A stretch of DNA of 64,000 bases, from contig NZ_CP076607.1 in assembly GCF_018966525.1 (NCBI RefSeq), positions 1,116,001-1,180,000 on the forward strand, written 5' to 3'. This document shows positions 23,783 through 32,375 of this stretch, piece after piece. The notes under the pieces were generated by a model. The model saw only the letters and a program-made list of their open reading frames with translations. It was not told the origin of the DNA and did not search any database. The DNA comes from Paenibacillus sophorae. GTDB taxonomy: Bacteria > Bacillota > Bacilli > Paenibacillales > Paenibacillaceae. The first letter of the stretch is position 1; every line of letters begins with the position of its first letter. The translations under genes were made by a program, and so were the position numbers.

Positions 23783-24649
23783 ATGAACGAAATGAACGGA
23801 ACGCGGCATTCCGCAGAGCACGGCCCAGACGCCATTGTGCTGAAGGACGTGTCTTTCGGCTATGACCCGGAGAATCCGATCCTGCAGGGGATCTCGCTTT
23901 GCATCCCGAAGGGGCAATGGGTTGGCCTGGTAGGCGCGAGCGGATCAGGCAAATCGACGCTGGTGAAGCTGCTCAATGCGCTGCTTCCCAAAAGCGCCGG
24001 CGAAATTGCCGTTTGCGGCGAGGTGCTGAGTGAAGAAAGCGTCCCAAGCATCCGCCGGAAGATCGGCATGGTGTTTCAGAATCCGGACAACCAGTTCGTC
24101 GGGGAGACGGTGGAGGAGGATATCCTTTTCGGCCTGGAAGGGCTGTGTTTGTCCCGGGAGGAGATGGACCGGCGTCTGCATCTGTACGCCGGCAAGCTCG
24201 GGGTTTCCGGACTGATGGCCAAGCACCCTGGAGAGCTGTCCGGAGGGCAGAAGCAGCGGGTCGCGATTGCATCCATCCTTGCCATGGAGCCGGGCGTCGT
24301 CATTTTTGACGAGGCCTCTTCCATGTTGGACGAAGAGAGCCGGAACGGGCTGCTGAGCATTTTGCGGGACATGCATGCCGAAGGGTATACGATTCTCATG
24401 ATTACGCATGATGCCGATGAGATTATGGCCTCGCAGCGCGTGCTCGCGCTGAGCGGAAGCGGGCTGGCGGGGGATATGACACCTGCCGAGCTGTTCCGCA
24501 GCCGCGAGCTGATGGAAGAGTGCCGCTTGCGCGCGCCGTATGCCTGGGAGCTGAGCCGCGAGCTCGAGGCGCGGGGCCTTACAATCGGCGTTCCCGCCAG
24601 TGAAAAGGAGCTTGTAGAAACACTATGGCCATTCAACTGCAGCAAGTAA
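23783..24649 (+). CDS. ecfA1: ECF transporter ATPase A1
   Basis: A 288-residue ABC ATPase of an energy-coupling factor transporter. Walker A is GASGSGKST, the Q-loop is VFQNPDNQFVGETVEEDI, the signature is LSGGQKQR and Walker B is VVIFDEASSMLD, the A1-type pattern. It should pair with EcfA2 and EcfT to energise an S component. The start follows GGGGAGG by 11 bases, and its 3' end overlaps ecfA2 by 25 bases. In FLEET loci a dedicated ECF module is thought to move flavin or its precursor across the membrane. No riboflavin S component (RibU) is in the window; EetB is the nearest candidate partner. Confidence 0.93.
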   Translation: MNEMNGTRHSAEHGPDAIVLKDVSFGYDPENPILQGISLCIPKGQWVGLVGASGSGKSTLVKLLNALLPKSAGEIAVCGEVLSEESVPSIRRKIGMVFQNPDNQFVGETVEEDILFGLEGLCLSREEMDRRLHLYAGKLGVSGLMAKHPGELSGGQKQRVAIASILAMEPGVVIFDEASSMLDEESRNGLLSILRDMHAEGYTILMITHDADEIMASQRVLALSGSGLAGDMTPAELFRSRELMEECRLRAPYAWELSRELEARGLTIGVPASEKELVETLWPFNCSK

Positions 24650-25521
24650 GCTATACCTATGCGCAGCGGAGCTTGTGGCGGCAAACTGCGCTGCACGGCA
24701 TCGATCTCGACCTTCCCCAAGGGTCCATAGTCGGCATTGCCGGATCGACAGGGTCGGGTAAATCGACGCTGCTTCAATTATTCAATGGAATCCTGAGGCC
24801 GACGCAGGGAAAGGTATCGGTTCTGGATATTACGCTCCATGCCGGAGAGAAGACGCCCAAGCTGCTGCCGCTGCGGCGGCGGGTCGGGCTGGTCTTCCAA
24901 TTTCCGGAGCAGCAGATGTTCGCGGAGACGGTGGAGAAGGATCTGTGCTTCGGTCCGCTCAATTTCGGCATGAGCCCGGATGAGGCGCGGGAGCGAGCGC
25001 GCCGGGCAATGCTTGACATGGGGCTGGACCTTGCGCTGCTTGAACGCAATCCTTTCCGCCTCAGCGGCGGACAAATGCGCAAGGCGGCCATCGCTTCGGT
25101 GCTGGCCGCGGACCCGGAGATTATCGTGCTGGACGAGCCGACAGCGTCGCTGGACCCGGCCAGCCGCAAGGAACTGATCGGACTGCTTACGAGTCTGTGC
25201 CGGGAACGCGGGCGGACTGTCATTGTCGTCACTCACCGGATGGACGAGCTTCTGCCTTATGCCGACCTCTGGGTGATTCTTAACCAGGGCCGCGCGGTCT
25301 TCCAAGGCGGTGTGAAGGAGTTGGCCGCGGACCCTTCCCTGCTCACGCGCTGCGGTCTGGCGGTGCCGGACTCGCTCCGCTACTGGCGGGCGGTTGCGGA
25401 CCGGCTTGGCCTTGAGAACGAAGCCCCCCGGCTGACGGCGGAAGGGCTGGCGGAGCTGATTGTCTCCAGAAGCGGGAAAAGTGCCGCTTGCGCGGGGCAA
25501 GAGGGGGCCGGCCATGAATGA
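24625..25521 (+). CDS. ecfA2: ECF transporter ATPase A2
   Basis: A 298-residue partner ATPase. Walker A is GSTGSGKST, the Q-loop is VFQFPEQQMFAETVEKDL, the signature is LSGGQMRKAAIA and Walker B is IIVLDEPTASLD, followed by the switch histidine in VVTHRMDE. The FPEQQ and LSGGQMRK forms are diagnostic of EcfA2. It overlaps ecfA1 by 25 bases and ecfT by eight, so the three are translationally coupled. The C-terminal 35 residues are a variable tail. Confidence 0.93.
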   Translation: MAIQLQQVSYTYAQRSLWRQTALHGIDLDLPQGSIVGIAGSTGSGKSTLLQLFNGILRPTQGKVSVLDITLHAGEKTPKLLPLRRRVGLVFQFPEQQMFAETVEKDLCFGPLNFGMSPDEARERARRAMLDMGLDLALLERNPFRLSGGQMRKAAIASVLAADPEIIVLDEPTASLDPASRKELIGLLTSLCRERGRTVIVVTHRMDELLPYADLWVILNQGRAVFQGGVKELAADPSLLTRCGLAVPDSLRYWRAVADRLGLENEAPRLTAEGLAELIVSRSGKSAACAGQEGAGHE

Positions 25522-26305
25522 GCGTTTGCTGCTCGGCAGAAGCATTGAGACCGGCTCCTGGATACATAAGCTGGACCCGCGTTCTAAGCTCATCGGCATG
25601 CTGCTGTACGTCGCCGCCATTTTGCTGTCCCGGTCTTGGCCGGCCATGGCGCTGCTTGCCTTATTCTCGGTGACGGTGGCGGCTTCAACCCGGATTCCGC
25701 TGAAATATTATTTGAAGGCGGCCAAGCCGCTGCGGTATTTAATGCTGTTTATTTTTATCGTTCAGCTGTTGTCGGTCAAGGAAGGGGCGGTATGGCTGAC
25801 GCTTGGTTCTTACTTCCTTCACGAGGAGGGGCTCAGGCTCGGCGCGTTCGCGGTAATCCGCACATTCCTGCTGGTTGCCTTTACTGCTCTGTTAACGTTC
25901 ACGACCACTCCCGCCCGTCTGAACCAAGGGATGGAGGGGATCTTGTCGCCGCTCAGGTTCACCGGACTTTCTCCGGGCCGCTTTACGCTGATGGTCAGCC
26001 TCGCCCTGCGGTTCATACCGACCATTCTGGACGAGGCGCAGATTATTCTAAAGGCGCAGGCCTCGCGGGGCGCCGATCTCAGTGAGCTTCCGCTGAAAGA
26101 GAAGGGCCGGATGCTGGTGACGCTGCTTGTGCCCGTCATTGCCGGAGCGTTCCGGCGTGCCCAGGATCTGGTCTACTCCATGGAAGCGCGCGGCTTCCAA
26201 ATGGATGCCCCCCGTTCGCGGTATCACCGCCTGAGGTGGGGCTGGGCCGATACTTTTTTTATCGCTATGTTCATTCTGCTGGGCGTTGCCGCAGCTATCC
26301 TGTAA
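25514..26305 (+). CDS. ecfT: ECF transporter transmembrane protein T
   Basis: A 263-residue integral membrane protein with about six helices that couples the two ATPases to an S component. The two cytoplasmic coupling motifs are visible as QASRGAD and SMEARGF (the Ala-Arg-Gly type). I start at the ATG at 25514, preceded by GAGGGGG and overlapping the ecfA2 stop by eight bases; a longer frame from 25460 would add 18 residues of poor quality. In Listeria the EcfT-like protein of the FLEET locus is called FmnA; this copy may be its counterpart, but it could also be a general-purpose EcfT. Confidence 0.9.
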   Translation: MNERLLLGRSIETGSWIHKLDPRSKLIGMLLYVAAILLSRSWPAMALLALFSVTVAASTRIPLKYYLKAAKPLRYLMLFIFIVQLLSVKEGAVWLTLGSYFLHEEGLRLGAFAVIRTFLLVAFTALLTFTTTPARLNQGMEGILSPLRFTGLSPGRFTLMVSLALRFIPTILDEAQIILKAQASRGADLSELPLKEKGRMLVTLLVPVIAGAFRRAQDLVYSMEARGFQMDAPRSRYHRLRWGWADTFFIAMFILLGVAAAIL

Positions 26306-26347
26306 ATGGTCAGGTCATCAGGGGAGTCACTTAAGGAGGAAACACGC

Positions 26348-28279
26348 ATGACGCGTTATTTTAACGGAAAAGAAATTGAATTGCTGGCGCCAGCCGGCAC
26401 CTTCGAGATTTTCAAAGAGGTTGTGCAGTCCCGCTGCGATGCGGTCTATTTCGGCGGACCCGTGCTCAATATGAGAATGATGCGCAAGGGCTACAATTTG
26501 ACCCATGAAGAGATTGCGGAGGCGCTGTCTATCGCCCATGGCCTTGGCAAGAAGGTGTACATTACCGTAAACAACCTGTTCAGCGAGCAGGAGACCGAAG
26601 AAGCCCGCGAATATCTCGCTTTTCTGGACGGTGTCCGTCCGGATGCGCTGATCGTGCAGGATATGGCGGTGCTGAAGCTGATTCAGGAGATGGGGCTTAC
26701 CCTTCCTATCCATGCTTCGGTCATGATGAATGTGCATAATTTGGAGATGATCTACGCGCTGCGCGATCTTGGCGTAAGCCGAGTGGTTACCTCGCGGGAG
26801 ATGGACCTGCAGACGGCGAAGCTGCTGGGCACAAGGAGCGGAGTGGAACTGGAGTATTTTGTCCACGGCGATATGTGCTCGGTTCACGGAGCGAACTGCT
26901 ACTACAGCTCTCATGTGTTCGGAATGAGCAGCAACCGGGGCAAATGCATGAAGCCCTGCCGGTGGAATTACCGGATTAAAAAGGACGGCTATGTCTTCCC
27001 GGCGGATTACCCGCTCGCGGTCAAGGATATGTTCATGTACGAGAATTTGCCGGAGCTGATCGAATCGGGAATCACCTCTTTCAAAATCGAAGGCCGCATG
27101 CGCGACAAGGATTTTATGGTCATGCTCGTCAACAGCTACGGTGAAGCGATCGATCGGTACATCGAAGACCCCATAGGGTTCGACCGCACGGTTGATTCGA
27201 AGCTGCTGTACCAGAACCGCAAGCGCGATTTCTCCACTGCCTACGCGTTCGGCAAGCCGGGTCTGCGGAACATTAACCGCCGGTATGAAGGTACAGGCAA
27301 GTTCTACAGTACGGGCAAGGTGTTCAGTACGCCGACGGCGGAGCGTGAGCTATCCGAAGACCGTGTAATGCAGCTTAAGGGACGGCTTGCGCAGGAGGCG
27401 CGGCCTAAGCAGGCTCGGGTGAGTCCAGAGCTTGCAGTGCGCGTCAATAACATGGCGCAGGCCAAGGCCGCGCTGGAAGCCAAGGTGGGGTATCTATACC
27501 TGTCCGGCGACGTCTATGAGCCCGACCGTCCATTCACCAAGCGCGACATTATGGAGCTGGGCGCGCTTAAAGGAGAGACGAAGCTGTATCTGGGACTGCC
27601 GCGGATGATGACGGAGCTGCATTTTGACCAATACGACCAACTGCTGATTCATGGAGAACGCCTGCCGATTGACGGCCTGCTCGTAACCAATCTCGGCGCG
27701 ATCCGCCGCTATAATACTTCCGGTTACCCCATGACCGGGGACGCCAGCCTCAATATCTACAACACTCTGGCCGCCGGGCTCTATGCAGGGCTTGGACTTA
27801 AGCGGATTGCCGTATCGCCGGAGATGACGCTGGAGCATTTTGCAACCTTTGCCTCCCGCTGCCCGCTGCCGCTGGAAATGGTGGTGCACGGCACGCCTGC
27901 GCTGATGTATATGGAGCATGATTTATATGAGAATGCCGAAGTGATGGAGCCGATCGGGGAGGAAGACAACCGCTATGTCGGCAACGATGTGCTTGTCCTG
28001 ATGACCGACAAAGGGGAGAATCCGGTGTACCGGGATCAGCATGGACGCTGTCATCTGGTGTTCGCGAAAGAGCTGTGCTATCTGCCGATGCTGGATGAGC
28101 TGAATGCGGCGGGCATCTCCACTTTCCGTATTGAGGGATCGACGTATACGCCGGAACAGCTGGGTGCAATTATTACTGCATATCAGCAGGCAATGATGGG
28201 GGCCTCTAAGGAAGATTTGACCAACGACCTTCCGCCCGTCTATGCAGGATATACACTGGGGTCACTGCAATTTGATTAA
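26348..28279 (+). CDS. U32 peptidase-family protein (TrhP/RlhA/UbiU-type)
   Basis: A 643-residue protein of the U32 family. The N-terminal barrel begins ELLAPAGTFE and FGGPVLNMR, and four cysteines (177, 184, 200, 204) in HGDMCSVHGANC and GKCMKPCRW are the likely iron-sulfur or metal site. Despite the peptidase label, characterised relatives hydroxylate tRNA or rRNA, or, in UbiU/UbiV, hydroxylate ubiquinone precursors without oxygen. The C-terminal third is an extra domain. AAGGAGG precedes the ATG at 26348. It follows ecfT by 42 bases in the EET-like operon and precedes a UbiA prenyltransferase, so a quinone-related role is an attractive but unproven idea. Confidence 0.85.
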   Translation: MTRYFNGKEIELLAPAGTFEIFKEVVQSRCDAVYFGGPVLNMRMMRKGYNLTHEEIAEALSIAHGLGKKVYITVNNLFSEQETEEAREYLAFLDGVRPDALIVQDMAVLKLIQEMGLTLPIHASVMMNVHNLEMIYALRDLGVSRVVTSREMDLQTAKLLGTRSGVELEYFVHGDMCSVHGANCYYSSHVFGMSSNRGKCMKPCRWNYRIKKDGYVFPADYPLAVKDMFMYENLPELIESGITSFKIEGRMRDKDFMVMLVNSYGEAIDRYIEDPIGFDRTVDSKLLYQNRKRDFSTAYAFGKPGLRNINRRYEGTGKFYSTGKVFSTPTAERELSEDRVMQLKGRLAQEARPKQARVSPELAVRVNNMAQAKAALEAKVGYLYLSGDVYEPDRPFTKRDIMELGALKGETKLYLGLPRMMTELHFDQYDQLLIHGERLPIDGLLVTNLGAIRRYNTSGYPMTGDASLNIYNTLAAGLYAGLGLKRIAVSPEMTLEHFATFASRCPLPLEMVVHGTPALMYMEHDLYENAEVMEPIGEEDNRYVGNDVLVLMTDKGENPVYRDQHGRCHLVFAKELCYLPMLDELNAAGISTFRIEGSTYTPEQLGAIITAYQQAMMGASKEDLTNDLPPVYAGYTLGSLQFD

Positions 28280-28374
28280 ATTTTAAATATCGATATCGTT
28301 GAAAAAGACGGCCGATTGCGGAGCGTGTTCTATGCAAGCGGCCGGACGCAATTCTCAGAAAAGAGGGACCGGCT

Positions 28375-29673
28375 GTGAACGAGAACAACATAATTGGAAG
28401 AGAGGCCGTCACGGCCAAGCGTAAACAGTACTTCTACCCCTGTACGCAGCATTTTTACCGGAATTCGCCGCAACTTGTCCGCGGGTCGATGCAGTACGTC
28501 TACGACGAGACCGGCAAAGAATACACCGATTTCTTCGCCGGGGTGTCGGTGGTTGCCTGCGGCCACTGCAACCCGGCGATTACGGCACGGACGATTCATC
28601 AGCTGCAGCAGCTGCAGCATACGACGACCGTGTATCTGACTCAGCCGAACGTCGATTTGGCGGAGCGGCTAGCGGAAGTGCTTCCCGGGAATTTAAGACG
28701 CACGTTCTTCGTGAACAGCGGCTCGGAGGCCAACGAAGGAGCGTTGCTGCTGGCAAGGCTCCATACCGGACGCAAAGGATTTATTGCGCTGGAGAGTGGG
28801 CTGCATGGGCGGACCAATCTGACGATGAGCGTAACGGGGCTGCCCATGTGGCGGACCGATAAATATCTGGACGAGGATGTAACCTTTATCCGGCGTCCCT
28901 ACGACCCGGATTTGAAGCCGGAACAGGCGGCGGAGCGTTCATTGGAGGACCTTAAGAGGGTACTAGAGGTGAAGGGGGAGACGATTGCCGCCATGATCAC
29001 CGAGCCGATTCAGGGCAACGGCGGAATGATTATGCCGGAGCCCTCGTACTTCCGCTCGGTGAAGTCGCTGCTGGAGCAGTATGGCGTCCTGCTGATTGCG
29101 GATGAAATCCAGACCGGCTTCGGTCGGACGGGCAAGATGTTCGCTATGGAGCATTTCGGCGTCGTGCCGGATATCATCACGATGGCCAAGGCGCTCGGCA
29201 ACGGCGTGCCGGTGGCCGCTTTTGCGGCAGCGGACGAAATTGCACGTTCGCTGAATACGCCGTCCGCTTCCACCTTCGGCGGGAATCCGGTGTCGGCGGC
29301 CACAGCGCTTGCCGTGCTGGATTACATCGAGTCGGAGCGGCTTCCCGAGAGGGCGCAGCAGTTGGGCGCAAGACTGAAGGAAGGGCTTCAGGATCTTCAG
29401 AGACGCTATCCGGAGCGGATCGCCGATGTAAGAGGAACCGGACTTATGCTGGGCATGGAACTGCGCGGCGGCGATGCGGCGGATGCCGCGGCCTTTACGG
29501 ATGATGTGCTGGAGGAAATGAAAGACCGGGGATATTTGATCGGGAAAAACGGGGTGGGACGAAATGTCTTGGCCTTTCAACCCCCGCTTATTATTAGTGA
29601 ACAAGATATCGACGGTATGCTGGGGGCGCTCGCCCATATTCTCGCAGGTGCGGCGTCGCCGCCGGGAATGTAG
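28375..29673 (+). CDS. Class III aminotransferase (PLP)
   Basis: A 432-residue fold-type I PLP enzyme. It shows NSGSEANEGAL (cofactor phosphate loop), ESGLHGRT, the aspartate segment LLIADEIQTGFGRTG, and the Schiff-base lysine in MAKALGNGVP. Closest general types by eye are alanine-glyoxylate aminotransferase 2 and related omega-aminotransferases; the substrate is not predictable. The start is GTG with AAAAGAGGGA upstream, 95 bases after the U32 gene. Its place between the U32 gene and ubiA is not part of the known Listeria locus. Confidence 0.88.
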   Translation: MNENNIIGREAVTAKRKQYFYPCTQHFYRNSPQLVRGSMQYVYDETGKEYTDFFAGVSVVACGHCNPAITARTIHQLQQLQHTTTVYLTQPNVDLAERLAEVLPGNLRRTFFVNSGSEANEGALLLARLHTGRKGFIALESGLHGRTNLTMSVTGLPMWRTDKYLDEDVTFIRRPYDPDLKPEQAAERSLEDLKRVLEVKGETIAAMITEPIQGNGGMIMPEPSYFRSVKSLLEQYGVLLIADEIQTGFGRTGKMFAMEHFGVVPDIITMAKALGNGVPVAAFAAADEIARSLNTPSASTFGGNPVSAATALAVLDYIESERLPERAQQLGARLKEGLQDLQRRYPERIADVRGTGLMLGMELRGGDAADAAAFTDDVLEEMKDRGYLIGKNGVGRNVLAFQPPLIISEQDIDGMLGALAHILAGAASPPGM

Positions 29674-29713
29674 CATAAGGCGAGGCGACAAGAGAAGAAT
29701 GGGGAAGTAACCA

Positions 29714-30598
29714 ATGGTCATTATTAACGCCTGCAAAATCGCGGTGCATAAACTTAAAATGTTCAGCGAGCTGGTCATGTTCTCGCATACGCTGTTCTCG
29801 CTGCCCTTTGCCGTTATATCTATGGTGTGGGCGGCTGGCGGCTGGCCCTCGAGCCATATTATGCTGTGGGGGCTGATCGCCCTTATCGGCGCGCGCAACG
29901 GCGCCAATGCCTTCAACCGACTCGTTGACCGTACCTTTGACGGCCAGAATCCGCGGACGGCGCACCGGCATCTGCCTCAGCAGCTGCTGGCCGAGAAGGA
30001 AGTCGCCGCATTCATCGTCGTCAACTATATGATTTTCATTGCCGCTTCGGGCATGCTGAATCTGCTGTGCCTGATCCTCTCGCCGGTGGCGATTGTGCTG
30101 GTCTCATCTTACTCTTATACTAAACGGTTCACCTATCTCAGCCATCTGTACCTTGGATTCGTCATCGCTTCGGCTCCGATCGGCGCGTGGTTTGCGGTAA
30201 CCGGACAAATAGCGTTTACGCCTTTTGTCATCGGCACGGTCGTCATGCTGTGGATCGCCGGCTTCGATATTATATACGGCACCCAGGATATCGAATTCGA
30301 CCGCCGCATCGGGCTGTGGTCCATTCCCAGTTATTTCGGGCTTCAGAACGCACTGCGCATTGCCGGAGCGCTGCATTTTATCATGATAATGCTGCTGCTG
30401 TTTCTATACCTGTGGCGCGGTCTCGGCTGGATGTATCTTGCCGGCATCGGTATAGCGACCTTGCTTCTGATGACGGAGCATAAAATCATCAAGCCTTCGA
30501 ACCGGCAGCTGATGAAGGTGGCCTCCTACAATCTGAATCAGGTGATCAGCATGGTCATTTTGGTTTGTTCGCTGGTTGATTATTTTTACGTTAGCTAA
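29714..30598 (+). CDS. UbiA-family prenyltransferase
   Basis: A 294-residue membrane enzyme with about eight or nine helices that attaches a polyprenyl chain to an aromatic quinone precursor. The two Asp-rich sites are NAFNRLVDRTFD and DIIYGTQDIEFD, which bind the prenyl diphosphate through magnesium. It resembles 4-hydroxybenzoate-type UbiA and the UbiA-like MqnP more than MenA. In Listeria the corresponding FLEET gene (dmkA) makes demethylmenaquinone dedicated to extracellular electron transfer; that role is inferred here from the neighbours. GGGGAAG precedes the ATG. It is the last plus-strand gene before the bidirectional terminator. Confidence 0.9.
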   Translation: MVIINACKIAVHKLKMFSELVMFSHTLFSLPFAVISMVWAAGGWPSSHIMLWGLIALIGARNGANAFNRLVDRTFDGQNPRTAHRHLPQQLLAEKEVAAFIVVNYMIFIAASGMLNLLCLILSPVAIVLVSSYSYTKRFTYLSHLYLGFVIASAPIGAWFAVTGQIAFTPFVIGTVVMLWIAGFDIIYGTQDIEFDRRIGLWSIPSYFGLQNALRIAGALHFIMIMLLLFLYLWRGLGWMYLAGIGIATLLLMTEHKIIKPSNRQLMKVASYNLNQVISMVILVCSLVDYFYVS

Positions 30599-30620
30599 AT
30601 GATTGGACTATATATAACGG

Positions 30621-30664
30621 AAAACAGCCGCCCTCTCCTATTAACTGGAGAGGGCGGCTGTTTT
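30621..30664. terminator. Bidirectional terminator between the two EET-like operons
   Basis: An 18-bp perfect stem (30621-30638 with 30647-30664; GC core CAGCCGCCCTCTCC) carries AAAA and TTTT at its outer ends, so it works on both strands. It separates ubiA from the convergent polyprenyl synthase gene. Confidence 0.95.
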
Positions 30665-30696
30665 ACATTCAGCGGCTTCTATGAGGCTAGGCTTTT

Positions 30697-31677
30697 TCAG
30701 CGGTCTCTTCCCGCAAAGTATGCTATCAGCGTTTTGAGATCGGCATGCGCCGGGTAGGAGGACAGCTGCTCCGCGATGGCGGCCGCCTGTTCCAGATAAC
30801 GGCGGCTCGTTTCTTCCGTACGGGCGAGCGCATCGCTGCCGGAGATTGCCGCCAGAGCATCCCGGGCATCGGCTTCGGAGGAATGGGGGCCGATGCGGCG
30901 GATATGGGCCGCGATCCTGGGGTTCTGCAGCGCGTAGATTACGGGCAGGGTGACCTGGCCGTGGCGGAGATCGCTGCCGGCAGGCTTGCCGAGCGTCTCT
31001 GACGATTGGGTGAAGTCCAGCAGATCGTCCTGTATCTGAAAGGCGATGCCGAGCGCCTCGCCGAACGCGTATAATGTGGAGGCCGTCTCCTCCGTGCATT
31101 CGGCCGACAGCGCTCCCACACGAAGGCAGGTCGCCATCAGAAGAGCCGTTTTGTTGAGCGATTTCTCCAGATATTCATCCATAGTAATATCGTAATCGTA
31201 AGCGTGCTCCATCTGCTGATATTCCCCGATGCACAGCTGGGCGGTGGCGACAGCCGACAGATCATGCACATAACGGTTTTTATTCTTTGCCTGCTTGCTT
31301 AGCAGTTCGATCACCCGTGCCGACATGTAATTGCCGACATGGACGGCGGAGAGGACTCCCGTCTTGGTATGCAGGGCGGGACTGCCGCGCCGCAGCTTGG
31401 CGTCGTCGATGATATCGTCATGAACGAGCGAGGCGGCATGGATGAACTCGGCCGCTGCGGCGAGCTGAAGCGTACGGCGGCTGGTTCTCTTCCGGCCGAA
31501 CCGGCTTCCGACAATCACCATAAGCGGGCGAAGCCGTTTACCGCCGGAGGCGATAAGCTCGAGGACGCTTGTCGCCAGCGGAGAGCCGCTCGGGACATCC
31601 TTGTCGCTCGTTACCAGGCGTTCAATTTCACGGTTAACTTCTGCAATGTCGATATTCAAGGCTTCGTGAAGCTTCAT
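30697..31677 (-). CDS. Polyprenyl (heptaprenyl) diphosphate synthase, catalytic subunit
   Basis: A 326-residue trans-prenyltransferase that builds the quinone side chain from isopentenyl diphosphate. The first Asp-rich motif is HDDIIDDAKLRRG and the second is QDDLLDF; GGKRLRP near residue 46 binds substrate. It corresponds to HepT of Bacillus and to DmkB of the Listeria FLEET locus. Its ATG overlaps the stop of the preceding small gene by four bases, which pairs the two as subunits. It converges with ubiA, whose product would use its chain. Confidence 0.92.
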   Translation of the reverse strand: MKLHEALNIDIAEVNREIERLVTSDKDVPSGSPLATSVLELIASGGKRLRPLMVIVGSRFGRKRTSRRTLQLAAAAEFIHAASLVHDDIIDDAKLRRGSPALHTKTGVLSAVHVGNYMSARVIELLSKQAKNKNRYVHDLSAVATAQLCIGEYQQMEHAYDYDITMDEYLEKSLNKTALLMATCLRVGALSAECTEETASTLYAFGEALGIAFQIQDDLLDFTQSSETLGKPAGSDLRHGQVTLPVIYALQNPRIAAHIRRIGPHSSEADARDALAAISGSDALARTEETSRRYLEQAAAIAEQLSSYPAHADLKTLIAYFAGRDR

Positions 31678-32144
31678 GTTGGTGCTATCCCACCTGTTCT
31701 AACACTTTTCCGATTTGCCGTTTTTTTAAATTCTGCATTCAGGAACTGTCCGATTTGAGCTATGAGGTTCTGCTCGGCATAGTCCCCGTTCGACCTTCTG
31801 ATCTGCTGCTGCTTAATAAAAGGAGCCAGATGGACTACGAGATCCAGTTCACGATACTTTAGGGCGAATTGAAGGTAGAAGCTGTATAAATAATCTCCAT
31901 CCAGCACATTGCGGATCAAGCCCGGATGATTTGCAGTGCATTCCATATGATACCGGGCTGCCTGGGTAAGAATGATATAAATACCCATCAGATGCAGTTG
32001 GCGGCTGTATTCCAGATTGAAGCCTTCCATTACCGAGAGAAGATCTTCGCCTTCCCCGGGAGAGAGAGGAAGCTGAATTCCGGCGATGGGCGACAATTCA
32101 GCCTGGAGCAGCCGGATGGTATCCCCAATGAGGTGCCTGTTCAC
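31674..32144 (-). CDS. Heptaprenyl diphosphate synthase component 1-like small subunit
   Basis: A 156-residue soluble protein. The central VLDGDYLYSFYLQFAL resembles the GDY-containing core of HepS, the non-catalytic subunit of heptaprenyl diphosphate synthase, but it is shorter than B. subtilis HepS (about 250 residues). Coupled translation with the catalytic subunit (ATGA overlap) strongly supports the pairing. The start is GTG with AAGGAGAG upstream. The identification is by eye and by context. Confidence 0.65.
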   Translation of the reverse strand: MNRHLIGDTIRLLQAELSPIAGIQLPLSPGEGEDLLSVMEGFNLEYSRQLHLMGIYIILTQAARYHMECTANHPGLIRNVLDGDYLYSFYLQFALKYRELDLVVHLAPFIKQQQIRRSNGDYAEQNLIAQIGQFLNAEFKKTANRKSVRTGGIAPT

Positions 32145-32224
32145 GGGATTCTCTCCTTCTTGTCGGTTTTTCCGGAAGCGGCCAAACGTCCGAATCCTCC
32201 CGCAAAACCACTCTTAAATAAGGA

Positions 32225-32253
32225 GAGTAATGTGCCTGAAGGACACATTACTC
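32225..32253 (-). promoter_or_regulatory. Perfect hairpin in the leader of the polyprenyl synthase operon
   Basis: GAGTAATGTG and CACATTACTC form a 10-bp perfect stem with a 9-base loop, 80 bases before the first gene start. It has no T run, so it may be an mRNA-stability or protein-binding element, or a weak terminator after ndh2. Confidence 0.4.
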
Positions 32254-32375
32254 CATAAAGTTTGGTTATTAAGCTTGTATGATTACACAGAAAACACATC
32301 AATCAATTATATAATGTTTGTAACGAATGGCTATTGTATGATGCCCGGGCAGATGAACCGATGAATTCAGAGCTT

